A DNA stretch of 34,340 bases from Bacteroides sp. CAG:927 (GCA_000431155.1 HF985660.1:259891-294230); one strand, 5' to 3'; numbered from the stretch's first letter, positions 8,292-16,516 are shown. The notes: a model not told the origin generated them from the letters alone. A program made the numbers and translations.

Positions 8292-8308
8292 CACTCGCTT
8301 TAGCAATT

Positions 8309-8380
8309 GGCCCATTCGTCTATCGGCTAGGACGCAAGATTTTCATTCTTGAAAGAGGAGTTCGATTCTCCTATGGGCTA
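8309..8380 (+). tRNA. tRNA-Glu (anticodon TTC), copy 1
   Basis: 72 nt fold as a full cloverleaf: acceptor GGCCCAT/ATGGGCT with a G1-U72 wobble, D arm GTC...GAC, anticodon stem CAAGA/TCTTG with loop TTTTCAT (anticodon TTC), T arm AGGAG/CTCCT with loop TTCGATT, discriminator A. The following bases are CAA, so CCA is not encoded. The sequence is identical to copy 2. Confidence 0.95.
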
Positions 8381-8417
8381 CAATTAACAATACAAATAAA
8401 TAGACTAACAAAAAGCA

Positions 8418-8672
8418 ATGGCAAACCATAAATCATCGCTTAAAAGAATCCGTCAAACCGAATCTCGCCGTCTTCGCAATCGTTACTATGCCAAGACTGC
8501 TCGCAATGCTGTGCGCAACCTTCGCAAACTTACCGACAAGGCTCAGGCCGCTGAAGCTCTCGTGAAAGTTACAGCTATGCTTGACCGTCTGGCTGCTAAG
8601 AAAACAATATCCAAGAACAAAGCTTCCAACCTTAAGAGCAAGCTCGCTCTTCACATCAACAAGCTCGGCTAA
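8418..8672 (+). CDS. rpsT: 30S ribosomal protein S20
   Basis: An 84-residue primary 16S rRNA-binding protein of the small subunit. It starts MANHKSSLKRIRQTESRR, the S20 signature, and is Lys/Arg rich and helical throughout, with the normal family length. It lies 37 nt downstream of one tRNA-Glu and 38 nt upstream of an identical copy, and is probably cotranscribed with both, with RNase processing releasing the mRNA. Confidence 0.98.
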   Translation: MANHKSSLKRIRQTESRRLRNRYYAKTARNAVRNLRKLTDKAQAAEALVKVTAMLDRLAAKKTISKNKASNLKSKLALHINKLG

Positions 8673-8710
8673 TACCTCTTGTTTTGTTGAGGAGCTTTTC
8701 TTGTTAGGAT

Positions 8711-8782
8711 GGCCCATTCGTCTATCGGCTAGGACGCAAGATTTTCATTCTTGAAAGAGGAGTTCGATTCTCCTATGGGCTA
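8711..8782 (+). tRNA. tRNA-Glu (anticodon TTC), copy 2
   Basis: Base-for-base identical with copy 1 over 72 nt and the same cloverleaf. Unlike copy 1 it is followed by CCA (8783-8785), so the 3' end may be encoded. No promoter is visible between rpsT and this gene. An intrinsic terminator follows 14 nt downstream. Confidence 0.95.
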
Positions 8783-8796
8783 CCATCGTCTATCTG

Positions 8797-8831
8797 ATGC
8801 ACTGACCTCCTGGTCGGTGCATTGATTTTAT
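8797..8831 (+). terminator. Intrinsic terminator after the tRNA-Glu/rpsT unit
   Basis: An 11-bp stem, ATGCACTGACC (8797-8807) with GGTCGGTGCAT (8812-8822), one G-U pair and loop TCCT, followed by TGATTTTAT. It ends 11 nt before the ATG of the next gene. Confidence 0.8.
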
Positions 8832-8842
8832 ACCCATTAACC

Positions 8843-9637
8843 ATGACTCACCACATCCCTTCCGATATATGGCTGCTCCTTGACGAAGAAGCCGCACGTA
8901 TCAACTCTCCGGCTTTCATCGCCAACGACCCCGTACAGTTCCCGCGACGGTTCTCATCCATTCAGGACATCGAAATCGCATCCCTGCTCGCTGCCACTAT
9001 AGCATGGGGCAACCGCAAGATGATTTGCCGAAACGCCGACAAGATGCTTGCTCTCATGGACAATCAGCCCTACAACTTTGTCATGGATGGTGCCTACGAG
9101 GATATTCCCGACCTCAACATCCACCGCACATTCTTTGCTCGCAATCTGAGGCATTTTCTGCGGGGGCTGCACTCCATTTACCGCAAATACTCCTCCCTTA
9201 ACGACTTTGCCGCAGCCAAAGGCATACAGCATACTGATCTCCCGGCATGGCATCTCGTAGAGCAACTCAATGCCGAACTCTGCGAGGCCAACCACGGCAC
9301 ATCCGATTCCCGCTGCCTTCCTCTCAACCTCAAGACCACGGCTCTCAAGCGTGTCAACATGGCTCTAAGATGGCTTGTGCGCAACGACGGCATCGTGGAT
9401 CTCGGGGTGTGGAATGTGCTCAATCCTTCTCAGCTTTTCATCCCTCTGGATGTTCATGTCGGCAATACAGCCCGTTCTCTTGAGCTTATAACACGCAAAG
9501 CCAACGACAAACGCACCGCCATTGAACTCACGGAAATACTGCGCACCCGCCGCCCTGACGACCCGGTATGGTACGATTACGCCCTTTTCGGCATCGGAGT
9601 GGCAAACCCCGTGAGCGACACTGACCAAAACATTTAG
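8843..9637 (+). CDS. TIGR02757 family protein, HhH-GPD glycosylase-like
   Basis: A 264-residue protein of the conserved family TIGR02757 (DUF2400), which has no established function. The C-terminal half carries KRVNMALRWLVRNDG, then LGVW, PSQLFIPLDVHVGNTARSL and DPVWYDYALFGIGV. This order resembles helix-hairpin-helix GPD DNA glycosylases, where the Asp of VDTHV is catalytic; here the matching residue would be in PLDVHV. There is no C-terminal cysteine cluster of the EndoIII type. The ATG at 8843 (MTHHIPSDIW) is preferred over an upstream in-frame start at 8822 that falls in the terminator stem. The family assignment is firm; the glycosylase relation is inference. Confidence 0.85.
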   Translation: MTHHIPSDIWLLLDEEAARINSPAFIANDPVQFPRRFSSIQDIEIASLLAATIAWGNRKMICRNADKMLALMDNQPYNFVMDGAYEDIPDLNIHRTFFARNLRHFLRGLHSIYRKYSSLNDFAAAKGIQHTDLPAWHLVEQLNAELCEANHGTSDSRCLPLNLKTTALKRVNMALRWLVRNDGIVDLGVWNVLNPSQLFIPLDVHVGNTARSLELITRKANDKRTAIELTEILRTRRPDDPVWYDYALFGIGVANPVSDTDQNI

Positions 9638-9670
9638 CATATTTTTGCGTTATTATTGCATCAACATTTG

Positions 9671-9678
9671 TAATTTTG
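9671..9678 (+). promoter_or_regulatory. Possible -7 element upstream of the DUF1573 pair
   Basis: TAATTTTG matches TAnnTTTG. The nearest TTTG (9644-9647) is 23 nt upstream, longer than usual. The start would fall near 9684, 20 nt before the ATG at 9704. Confidence 0.45.
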
Positions 9679-9703
9679 AAACACAGAAAAAAAATCATTC
9701 ATC

Positions 9704-10084
9704 ATGAAAAAGATTCTTGCTCTTTGCTTCATTCTAATGCTTCCCGTATTGGCAGTTGCTGCCGATAAAGCCCAGATAAAATTTGACTCCATACGTCACG
9801 ATTTCGGAACCATCAAGGCCGATGGCGGTACCGTCACAGCCGAATATCGCTACACCAACACTGGCTCAGTGCCATTGGTAATTGACTATGTGGGCAATGG
9901 CGGATGCGGATGCACCAAACCGTCCTACCCCAAAGAGCCTCTTGCCCCAGGCAAATCTGCTGTCATAAAAATACATTTCAACCCCTCAGGCCGTGCCGGA
10001 CAAGAAGTGAACCGCGAAATAAAAATCAAGGCCAACACACATCCGCGTGTCAGCAAAATTTATTTCACCGCTGCCATAATCTGA
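9704..10084 (+). CDS. DUF1573 domain protein (single domain)
   Basis: A 126-residue exported protein consisting of a signal peptide (MKKILALCFILMLPVLAVAA) and one DUF1573 domain, an Ig-like (ASH/MSP-like) beta-sandwich common in Bacteroidota. The hallmark segments are DSIRHDFGTIKADGG, TNTGSVPLVI, GNGGCGCTKPSYPKEPLAPG and FNPSGRAGQ. The two close cysteines in GCGCT may bind metal or form a disulfide. It has no catalytic motif and is probably periplasmic or lipid-independent; its role is unknown. It lies 7 nt upstream of a longer DUF1573 gene with which it shares the motif and a stretch of DNA, so they look like relatives in one operon. Confidence 0.9.
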   Translation: MKKILALCFILMLPVLAVAADKAQIKFDSIRHDFGTIKADGGTVTAEYRYTNTGSVPLVIDYVGNGGCGCTKPSYPKEPLAPGKSAVIKIHFNPSGRAGQEVNREIKIKANTHPRVSKIYFTAAII

Positions 10085-10091
10085 TTGCCTC

Positions 10092-11156
10092 ATGCGCCGA
10101 CTCTTAACTTCCGCGTTCATTCTGGCCGCACTTCCGCTGGCCGCACAAGTCGTATGGTTGCAGCCCGACCATGATTTCGGCTCGTTTCATGAAGACATGG
10201 GCATCGTCACATGCACTTTCATGGGTGTCAACACCGGCTCTCAGCCCGCTTCACTGATTGATGTCCGAGCCAATTGTGGGTGTACCACACCTATCTACAG
10301 CCATAATCCCGTAGAGTCCGGCGACACCATCAAAATCAAAGTTGGCTATAACCCCTCAGGCCGTCCCGGCAAATTTTCCAAAGCCATTTATGCCACTACC
10401 GACGATGGGGTCAAAACCACTTTCCACATCAAAGGCTCTGTTATTGGCGCATCCAACACTCTCGCCTCTCGGTTTCCCGTTGATGCGGCACCGGCACGCC
10501 TAAGCAACTCTATCTTGCCGTTCGGCAAGCTTCTCAAAGGCCATTCGGGTGCGCAGACTCTTAAAATATACAATGCCTCTTCCTCTCCCATCACTCCTTC
10601 TATCATCTCTTCTCCCAAACATCTGCACGCAATCATTGAGCCTGCCGTTATTCCGGCCGGCGACCAAGGTGTAATATCCGTCACGGCCTATCCTGACCAG
10701 ACCCAAGCATGGGGCCTTACCACCGACACGCTGTTGCTCCGCCCTGACAGCAACGCCGCGACAACCGTACCCCTCACAACCGTAATGATTATTGAGGAGG
10801 ATTTCTCCGCTCTCACCCCGCAGCAACTGACCAAAGCCCCGGCACTGAAACTCAGCGCCGACCTCATTGATCTGGCTCAAATCAGCACACTCCCGGAGGT
10901 AATAAAACGCTCCGTCACATTCACCAACACCGGCAAATCCCCTCTCTTGATACGCAGCATCTCCACCCCCGACCGTGCTATTTCGTTCTCTCCCTACCCC
11001 ATGAAACCGATTAAGCCTGGCAAAAAAGCCACTCTCAACATTTACATCCATAAAGATGCCTTGTCAGGACGGTCCATGCTCAATTCCCGCATCACCATAA
11101 TCACCAACTCTCCTGCGCGTCCCACTGAAATCATACGTGTTACAGGCGAACTCTAA
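10092..11156 (+). CDS. DUF1573 domain protein (multidomain)
   Basis: A 354-residue exported protein with signal peptide MRRLLTSAFILAALPLAAQ. The N-terminal DUF1573 domain (about residues 20-118) repeats the pattern of its neighbour: DHDFGSFHEDMG, VNTGSQPASLI, ANCGCTTPIYSHNP and YNPSGRPGKFSK. Residues about 125-230 and 250-354 look like two further Ig-like beta domains, the last with SVTFTNTGKSPLLIRSIS and PGKKATLNIYI but without the CGCT cysteines. A scaffold or binding role in the envelope is plausible; nothing indicates an enzyme. It starts 7 nt after the first DUF1573 gene and is followed 20 nt later by meaB. Confidence 0.88.
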   Translation: MRRLLTSAFILAALPLAAQVVWLQPDHDFGSFHEDMGIVTCTFMGVNTGSQPASLIDVRANCGCTTPIYSHNPVESGDTIKIKVGYNPSGRPGKFSKAIYATTDDGVKTTFHIKGSVIGASNTLASRFPVDAAPARLSNSILPFGKLLKGHSGAQTLKIYNASSSPITPSIISSPKHLHAIIEPAVIPAGDQGVISVTAYPDQTQAWGLTTDTLLLRPDSNAATTVPLTTVMIIEEDFSALTPQQLTKAPALKLSADLIDLAQISTLPEVIKRSVTFTNTGKSPLLIRSISTPDRAISFSPYPMKPIKPGKKATLNIYIHKDALSGRSMLNSRITIITNSPARPTEIIRVTGEL

Positions 11157-11176
11157 CCCCTCATCAACCTGCACCC

Positions 11177-12265
11177 ATGAAACATATTGAAAACAGCCAC
11201 GAATATTCTGGCCTTGCTGTCAATTCCGGCGTAAGTCAACCGCCTTCCGTCAACCCATATATGCAGCGGCGCAAACGCAAACCTCTCCCGTCTTCATCCG
11301 AGCTCGTTGAGGGTATTCTCAAGGGCGATGTCACAATGCTGTCTCGCGCTGTCACTCTTGTGGAAAGTCTCTCGCCTTCACATCAGGCCGTGGCTCAGGA
11401 AGTAATTGAAAAATGTCTCCCGTATTCCGGCAACTCTCGGCGAATAGGCATAACGGGTGTCCCCGGGGCCGGAAAAAGCACTTCCATTGATGTTTTTGGC
11501 CTTCATGTGCTCAAGGACGGCGGCAAACTCGCCGTGCTCGCCATTGACCCGTCAAGCGAACGCACCAAAGGCAGCATCCTTGGCGACAAAACCCGCATGG
11601 AAAAGCTCGCCGTTCACCCCAATGCATTCATACGCCCCAGCCCGTCAGCCGGTTCTCTCGGTGGTGTCGCACGCAAAACACGTGAAACCATCGTGCTTTG
11701 CGAAGCCGCCGGCTTCAACAATATTTTTGTTGAAACCGTGGGAGTGGGTCAAAGCGAAACTGCCGTACATTCCATGGTCGATTTCTTTCTGCTGATTCAG
11801 CTTGCCGGCACCGGCGATGAATTGCAGGGCATCAAACGCGGCATCATGGAAATGGCCGACGGCATAGTCATCAACAAAGCCGACGGCGAAAACATCAAAC
11901 CCGCACAATTGGCTCAGGCTCAGTTCCGCAGCGCGTTGCAACTCTTTCCACCCACCGCCTCCGGCTGGAAACCCGAAGTTCTAACCTACTCCGGCTACTT
12001 TGAACTCGGCATACCCGAAGTTTGGGATATGGTTGACCGCTATTTTGACTTCGTCACTGCCAACGGCTATTTTGACATCAAACGCCGGCAGCAGGCCCGT
12101 TACTGGATGCTTGAAACCATTGATGAGCAACTGCGCAACCATTTCTACCACAACCCCGACATAGCCGCGATGCTTGCTGAAAAAGAGCAGCTTGTACTCT
12201 CCAACAAACTCAGCTCCTTTATCGCGGCACGCGATGTACTTCAAGCCTATTTCTCCCAAAAATAA
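11177..12265 (+). CDS. meaB: Methylmalonyl-CoA mutase-associated GTPase MeaB
   Basis: P-loop GTPase chaperone that protects methylmalonyl-CoA mutase and gates delivery of its adenosylcobalamin cofactor. It has 362 residues. Visible: Walker A GVPGAGKST at about 95-103, LAIDPSSERTKGSILGDKTRM (switch I region), RPSPSAGSLGGVARKTRE, the Walker B-like FVETVGVGQSE, and the NKADG guanine-specificity motif. The C-terminal dimerisation arm (RRQQARYWMLETIDEQL) is present. It has an extra 40 or so residues at the N-terminus compared with the shortest homologs. The mutase subunits are not in the window. It sits 5 nt upstream of the DUF2156 gene, so they are likely cotranscribed. Confidence 0.95.
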   Translation: MKHIENSHEYSGLAVNSGVSQPPSVNPYMQRRKRKPLPSSSELVEGILKGDVTMLSRAVTLVESLSPSHQAVAQEVIEKCLPYSGNSRRIGITGVPGAGKSTSIDVFGLHVLKDGGKLAVLAIDPSSERTKGSILGDKTRMEKLAVHPNAFIRPSPSAGSLGGVARKTRETIVLCEAAGFNNIFVETVGVGQSETAVHSMVDFFLLIQLAGTGDELQGIKRGIMEMADGIVINKADGENIKPAQLAQAQFRSALQLFPPTASGWKPEVLTYSGYFELGIPEVWDMVDRYFDFVTANGYFDIKRRQQARYWMLETIDEQLRNHFYHNPDIAAMLAEKEQLVLSNKLSSFIAARDVLQAYFSQK

Positions 12266-12270
12266 CATTT

Positions 12271-13179
12271 ATGGATGCCTCCGCACATCTGCAGTTCAAG
12301 CCCCTCTCCGTTGACGACATACATTGGGTAAAACAATTTCTTGTGCACAATCCTTCGCGCACTTGCGACATGACCGTCGGAGGCATTTTCCTTTGGGCTG
12401 ACTACTTTCACTACTCCGCCGCTGTGCATCGCAACACTCTCTTCATTCTCGGTGTCACGGAGGACAACACCGCCATCCCGGCATTCTCTATCCCTGTCGG
12501 AGAGCTCCCGCTTTCTGATTCGGTAAGCATACTCCGCGAGTATTGCCACACACACAACATTCCTCTGACATTCTCTGCCGTGCCACAAAGCATGGTTGAC
12601 CCCTTGCTGCAGCTTGGAGCAACCAATGTGTCCGAACTGACCGATTGGGCCGACTATCTTTATGATGCCAATGCCTTGGCAACTTTCGCCGGCAAAAAGC
12701 TGATGAAAAAGCGCAACCATGTCAACCGATTCATGGCCGACCATCCTGATGCCGTGTTCGCGCCTCTCACCTCCGAGAGCATTCCCTTGATTTTAGAGTT
12801 CTACAACCATCAGCCTTTACCACAGGGCAAATCCGAAACCGCTTGGTTTGACCGGCGCGAAACCATTGACATGCTCCACCACCTGTCGCAATTCGGCTTC
12901 TACGGTGCCATGCTTTCCACGCCCGAGCAAGGGGTGGTGGCATTCACTCTTGGAGAAATAATTGACGACACATTATATGTCCATATTGAAAAAATGGACC
13001 ATTCCGTCACAGGCTCCGGGGAAACCATTTGCCGCAACTTCGCTGCCCTCATGCTCCGCAACAATCCCGCATTGCGGTTCATAAACCGCGAGGATGCTTC
13101 CGGTGACGAAGGATTACGGCGCGCAAAGCTTGCCTACAACCCCGTTGACATACTGCCAAAATTCAACGTACAGTTCTGA
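12271..13179 (+). CDS. DUF2156 / phosphatidylglycerol lysyltransferase-like protein
   Basis: A 302-residue cytosolic protein of the DUF2156 group, which has the double GNAT-type acyltransferase fold seen in the C-terminal domain of MprF and in Fem-like transferases. Family-like segments include the N-terminal RTCDMTVGGIFLWADYFHY, the mid region AGKKLMKKRNHVNRF (a conserved KK.RN.vn.F motif) and the C-terminal FINREDASGDEGLRRAKLAYNP with LPKFNV. It lacks the membrane part of MprF, so it is not a complete lipid aminoacylating enzyme. The donor and acceptor are unknown. It follows meaB by 5 nt and ends in front of a strong hairpin. Confidence 0.85.
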   Translation: MDASAHLQFKPLSVDDIHWVKQFLVHNPSRTCDMTVGGIFLWADYFHYSAAVHRNTLFILGVTEDNTAIPAFSIPVGELPLSDSVSILREYCHTHNIPLTFSAVPQSMVDPLLQLGATNVSELTDWADYLYDANALATFAGKKLMKKRNHVNRFMADHPDAVFAPLTSESIPLILEFYNHQPLPQGKSETAWFDRRETIDMLHHLSQFGFYGAMLSTPEQGVVAFTLGEIIDDTLYVHIEKMDHSVTGSGETICRNFAALMLRNNPALRFINREDASGDEGLRRAKLAYNPVDILPKFNVQF

Positions 13180-13204
13180 CATCAGCTCACATAGAGCAAC
13201 ATAA

Positions 13205-13238
13205 ATGCCCCCGGATCATGTGATTGACCCGGGGGCAT
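13205..13238. terminator. Bidirectional terminator hairpin between convergent genes
   Basis: A perfect 10-bp stem, ATGCCCCCGG (13205-13214) with CCGGGGGCAT (13229-13238) and a 14-nt loop. It lies between the DUF2156 gene (+) and the large exported protein (-). On the minus strand it is followed by TTTATGTT; the plus side has a poor T tract. Confidence 0.7.
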
Positions 13239-13257
13239 CCTTACCATAGTTGGTGTC

Positions 13258-16200
13258 TTATTTTATCACGATCTTGGCTACTATCGGTTTCCCTAAAACA
13301 GTAGTCAGCTTAATTATATACACACCCTTAGCCATTGAAGAAAGATCCATTGTCTCTATTAGCTCTTCCCATGCTTTCATTTGCATGCCGGCAATATTGT
13401 AAATTGCTGCGCCCTTGTATTCGCCATTGACATGCAGCTTGTTGTCGGCCACGTAAATATGCAGGTCATCCACATGTGCTCCATTGATTGCGCTGGTGCT
13501 CACGGTGAATGGCACTGAAAGTGCCTCAGACTCGCCGGACTTATACACCTTGGTTACGCTTGCGGTATGATCACCAAGTTCAAATTCCGATGTATCAAGC
13601 AAATAGTTGGTGTCATCCTGAGTGCTTACGAGTACGCCGTCAATATAAACATTGTATCCGGCAAAGTCACCGTATGATTGGAGCTCACCCGAGTGTTTGA
13701 TACCGCTCTTGATGGTTATGTCATCTACCAGAAGCATGAACACATCATCCGAGTGGCTGTTGAGCACCACATACTTCGCTTCTTTGGGTATATCATACTC
13801 ATAATGCATGTATATACCTTCAGGCACGCTTATATAACCGTCTGTCACATATTCAAAGCTGCCGAGTTCCGAATCAGTTGTTGAATATCCTACTCTGAAG
13901 CTTTCCAGTCTGTCTTCCTGGCTCTGGTAAGTACGGGCATAGAATCCGAATTTGAAATCCTTATGGTATGACAATTCCGGTGAAATCAGGTAATCATCGC
14001 TCAGACGCGCTGTTGCCTCACCGTCACCGTCATCATCGGAGCCGCCCATCAAAGAAGAACGTGATGCTATAAATGCCAGTTCACGCATTCCGCTATGAGC
14101 TGTATTTACGGAAAGGCTCGGTTCTGTAGTATGTCCGTTCATTATAATTGCGCCCATCGGGCTGCCCATTCCGGGGAAAGTAGTGGCATTGAAAGAATAG
14201 GTGGAGAAACCGTCATTATCCACGCATTTCCATCCTATCTTACCGGTAGGATTGATTTCAAAGTCTGCATAAGCTTCCTCATCCTCAAATCCATCCTCTA
14301 TATCGGCAAACAGATTCCACATAAGCAGTTTCTCCGAACTGTTTTCAGTATCAGCAATATCAATATTGATTACCGGTGCCAGAATCTGTACAAGCTCAAT
14401 ATCCTTTTCATAGTTGTCGTTCTCAGTAAAGTCCACGGTTTGAGGCTCATAGCTGAATCCCGGTTGCTTTACACTCAGCACATATTCCGACTTCCATATC
14501 TTGTCAAATACGGCCTTGTTCTCTTCGTCCACTGCCACGCTATACGTGTTTCCGTCAGGGCTTTCAAGCTTCACTACCGCGCCTACGGCATCCTGTGCCA
14601 CAGAATTGGTGGTTACGCGGATCGCAGCTGATGTGCTTTGCTGGCTGAACACCACATTTGAAATTGCAGCTTCTGACGTCATGTTGCCAACGGGATACAC
14701 AGCCTCCACGGCATAATAATAATTCCCGCGTGACAATTCGCCGAAACCGGTGTCGTCATACTCTTTCCCGGTCACGCCTTCGGCAATCTTCTGCCATTTC
14801 GTGGCATCGGCCATATCCTGTTCCTCGAATCTGAACACATCATAATTGATTGAGGGTGTGAATTCCGGCTGCTCATATGACTCTCCCTCGGCACGTATCA
14901 TCAAGGCGCCTGTCCAGTTCAGGTCCTCAAAATATCTGTACGCATCAGGTGCTGAAATGAAGTTACTGAACAACTGGGTTTTGCCGCCCACTATTTCAAG
15001 ATTTGAGTCTTTACCCAGAGCCATGAACCCGTTACCGCTTAAGGCCAACATAAATCCGTTGGGGCAGAACAGAGGTTTGTCAAGAGTATGTGACGACCAC
15101 GCACCGCCTGTTGATATTACATTCTCTTTTGAATACAGAACTTCGCCAGTAGGCTCGCCGTTCTCATCCACCCCGAGTATGAATATGTTCACATCCTGAC
15201 ATCTGTTGGCCATCTCTATAGTGTACCACTTCACTTCGTGTACTGTCATTGGCTCTCTGAATATTGAACCGAAAATATGTGACTCCTCATGACCGTCCGA
15301 GAATCCCATAGGCGATGACGGATCATCATTGTCATATTTCAGCTCTGTCATATCTATCGGAGCATCCCACTGCACGTGAGCTGTAGTTTTGTCTGTTGCT
15401 TCGGCTGTCACCCCAAACGGCGCCAGATTCAGATACTTCAAGCTGAAATCCTTGCTGTTTTCTCCGTAGCTGTAAATATATGCTGTGGCTGTAACTTTTT
15501 CAAAATTGTTCTTCTTTACATCCACCTTGTATTGTGCGGAATACCCGTCCACATACACCTTTTCAAATATGTATTTACCCTGAGCATCAGTATAAGTGCG
15601 GTATTTCCCATACCCGTCAAGACTTACCGACGCACCTGCCACAGGCGAGCCGTTTATATCTTTCACATAGCCCGAAAAAGCTGCCTGCGTCATGGCATAC
15701 ATGGTTATGTCCGCAGTCGTTGTGTTTTCAGGAGTCACGGTCACTCTTTGGTTTGTCACCTTATTATATCCGAAAAGTTCTGCCGACAGATTGTAATCAC
15801 CCTGAGGTACCTCACTGAAACTGTATGCTCCGTTTGCGTCACTTACCGTTTCTTTTGACACAATTCCGTCAAGTGTCACTTTCGCGTCCTTCAATACAGT
15901 GCCGTCGCTCGACTTCACCACACCGGCAATATTGCCGTTGACAATGGTGCTGACAGAAAAATTCTTGACCGTCACCAGCATTGTATTCGTGGCCTCGGTA
16001 TAATAACGGAGTCCGATGTAATAATCCCCTTCCGGTATCTCACTCATCAGCACTGACACCTTATAGCCGTAGTAACCCGTAACTTGCGGAATAGTAACCT
16101 CCTGCAAGATTGTGGTCTGTGACTCCGGATCAGGCTGTGTACCCATGGTTACCTGCATTTTCTCCACGCAGTAATAAGCGGTGTAAGCCATAAACGAAAG

Positions 16201-16479
16201 CTCATATCGGCCTCCGTTTTCAAAATGAATAGCCGGTGATACCAGCCAGTTATCAGTAGCAGCAAAATTGGCGCTGGGCTTGGATTGCGCTCCCCAGCCT
16301 CCCATAGCAGCCTCGCCGTACGACCAGCATTCCTCGTCGTCGTCACGGTTAAAGGTGCTCCAACTATCTAAATCACTGACATCTTCAAATGTGCAGGCAT
16401 AAGGAATACTCTCTGCCGCATCCACTTTAACAATAAAGCAAAATGCCATTAAAAGCACTGTTGCCAATAACTTTTTCAT
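13258..16479 (-). CDS. Large exported multidomain protein with T9SS-like C-terminal sorting domain
   Basis: A 1073-residue exported protein. Order of parts: signal peptide (MKKLLATVLLMAFCFIVKVDA); choice-of-anchor-J-like beta domain at about 25-180 with DNWLVSPAIHFENGG; two carboxypeptidase-regulatory-like repeats at about 183-262 (DGTVLKDAKVTLDG) and 266-345 (GSPVAGASVSLDGYG); Fn3-like and further beta domains at about 350-700; a second anchor-J-like domain at about 725-920 containing DDYLISPELSY and an acidic insert DDDGDGEA; then a Por/T9SS type A-like tail at about 1005-1073 (IYNIAGMQMK, GVYIIKL, VAKIVIK). There is no catalytic motif. It is probably a surface or secreted adhesin or carbohydrate-binding protein. 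It shares the architecture of the two giant proteins at 23.0-31.3 kb. The start is fixed by the signal peptide. Confidence 0.88.
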   Translation of the reverse strand: MKKLLATVLLMAFCFIVKVDAAESIPYACTFEDVSDLDSWSTFNRDDDEECWSYGEAAMGGWGAQSKPSANFAATDNWLVSPAIHFENGGRYELSFMAYTAYYCVEKMQVTMGTQPDPESQTTILQEVTIPQVTGYYGYKVSVLMSEIPEGDYYIGLRYYTEATNTMLVTVKNFSVSTIVNGNIAGVVKSSDGTVLKDAKVTLDGIVSKETVSDANGAYSFSEVPQGDYNLSAELFGYNKVTNQRVTVTPENTTTADITMYAMTQAAFSGYVKDINGSPVAGASVSLDGYGKYRTYTDAQGKYIFEKVYVDGYSAQYKVDVKKNNFEKVTATAYIYSYGENSKDFSLKYLNLAPFGVTAEATDKTTAHVQWDAPIDMTELKYDNDDPSSPMGFSDGHEESHIFGSIFREPMTVHEVKWYTIEMANRCQDVNIFILGVDENGEPTGEVLYSKENVISTGGAWSSHTLDKPLFCPNGFMLALSGNGFMALGKDSNLEIVGGKTQLFSNFISAPDAYRYFEDLNWTGALMIRAEGESYEQPEFTPSINYDVFRFEEQDMADATKWQKIAEGVTGKEYDDTGFGELSRGNYYYAVEAVYPVGNMTSEAAISNVVFSQQSTSAAIRVTTNSVAQDAVGAVVKLESPDGNTYSVAVDEENKAVFDKIWKSEYVLSVKQPGFSYEPQTVDFTENDNYEKDIELVQILAPVINIDIADTENSSEKLLMWNLFADIEDGFEDEEAYADFEINPTGKIGWKCVDNDGFSTYSFNATTFPGMGSPMGAIIMNGHTTEPSLSVNTAHSGMRELAFIASRSSLMGGSDDDGDGEATARLSDDYLISPELSYHKDFKFGFYARTYQSQEDRLESFRVGYSTTDSELGSFEYVTDGYISVPEGIYMHYEYDIPKEAKYVVLNSHSDDVFMLLVDDITIKSGIKHSGELQSYGDFAGYNVYIDGVLVSTQDDTNYLLDTSEFELGDHTASVTKVYKSGESEALSVPFTVSTSAINGAHVDDLHIYVADNKLHVNGEYKGAAIYNIAGMQMKAWEELIETMDLSSMAKGVYIIKLTTVLGKPIVAKIVIK

Positions 16480-16508
16480 AGTCTGTATTTGATTTTAGTT
16501 ACAGCCTG

Positions 16509-16516
16509 CAAATATA
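16509..16516 (-). promoter_or_regulatory. -7 element of the 1073-residue exported protein gene
   Basis: TATATTTG on the minus strand, an exact TAnnTTTG match, 30 nt upstream of the ATG at 16479. No convincing -33 box at standard spacing in the AT-rich upstream DNA. Confidence 0.5.

Noticed and set aside
8673..8710. CCTC/GAGG hairpin with TTTTCTTG after rpsT as a terminator
   Set aside because: Only four pairs; the second tRNA-Glu has no promoter and the true terminator is at 8797-8831, so read-through is more likely.
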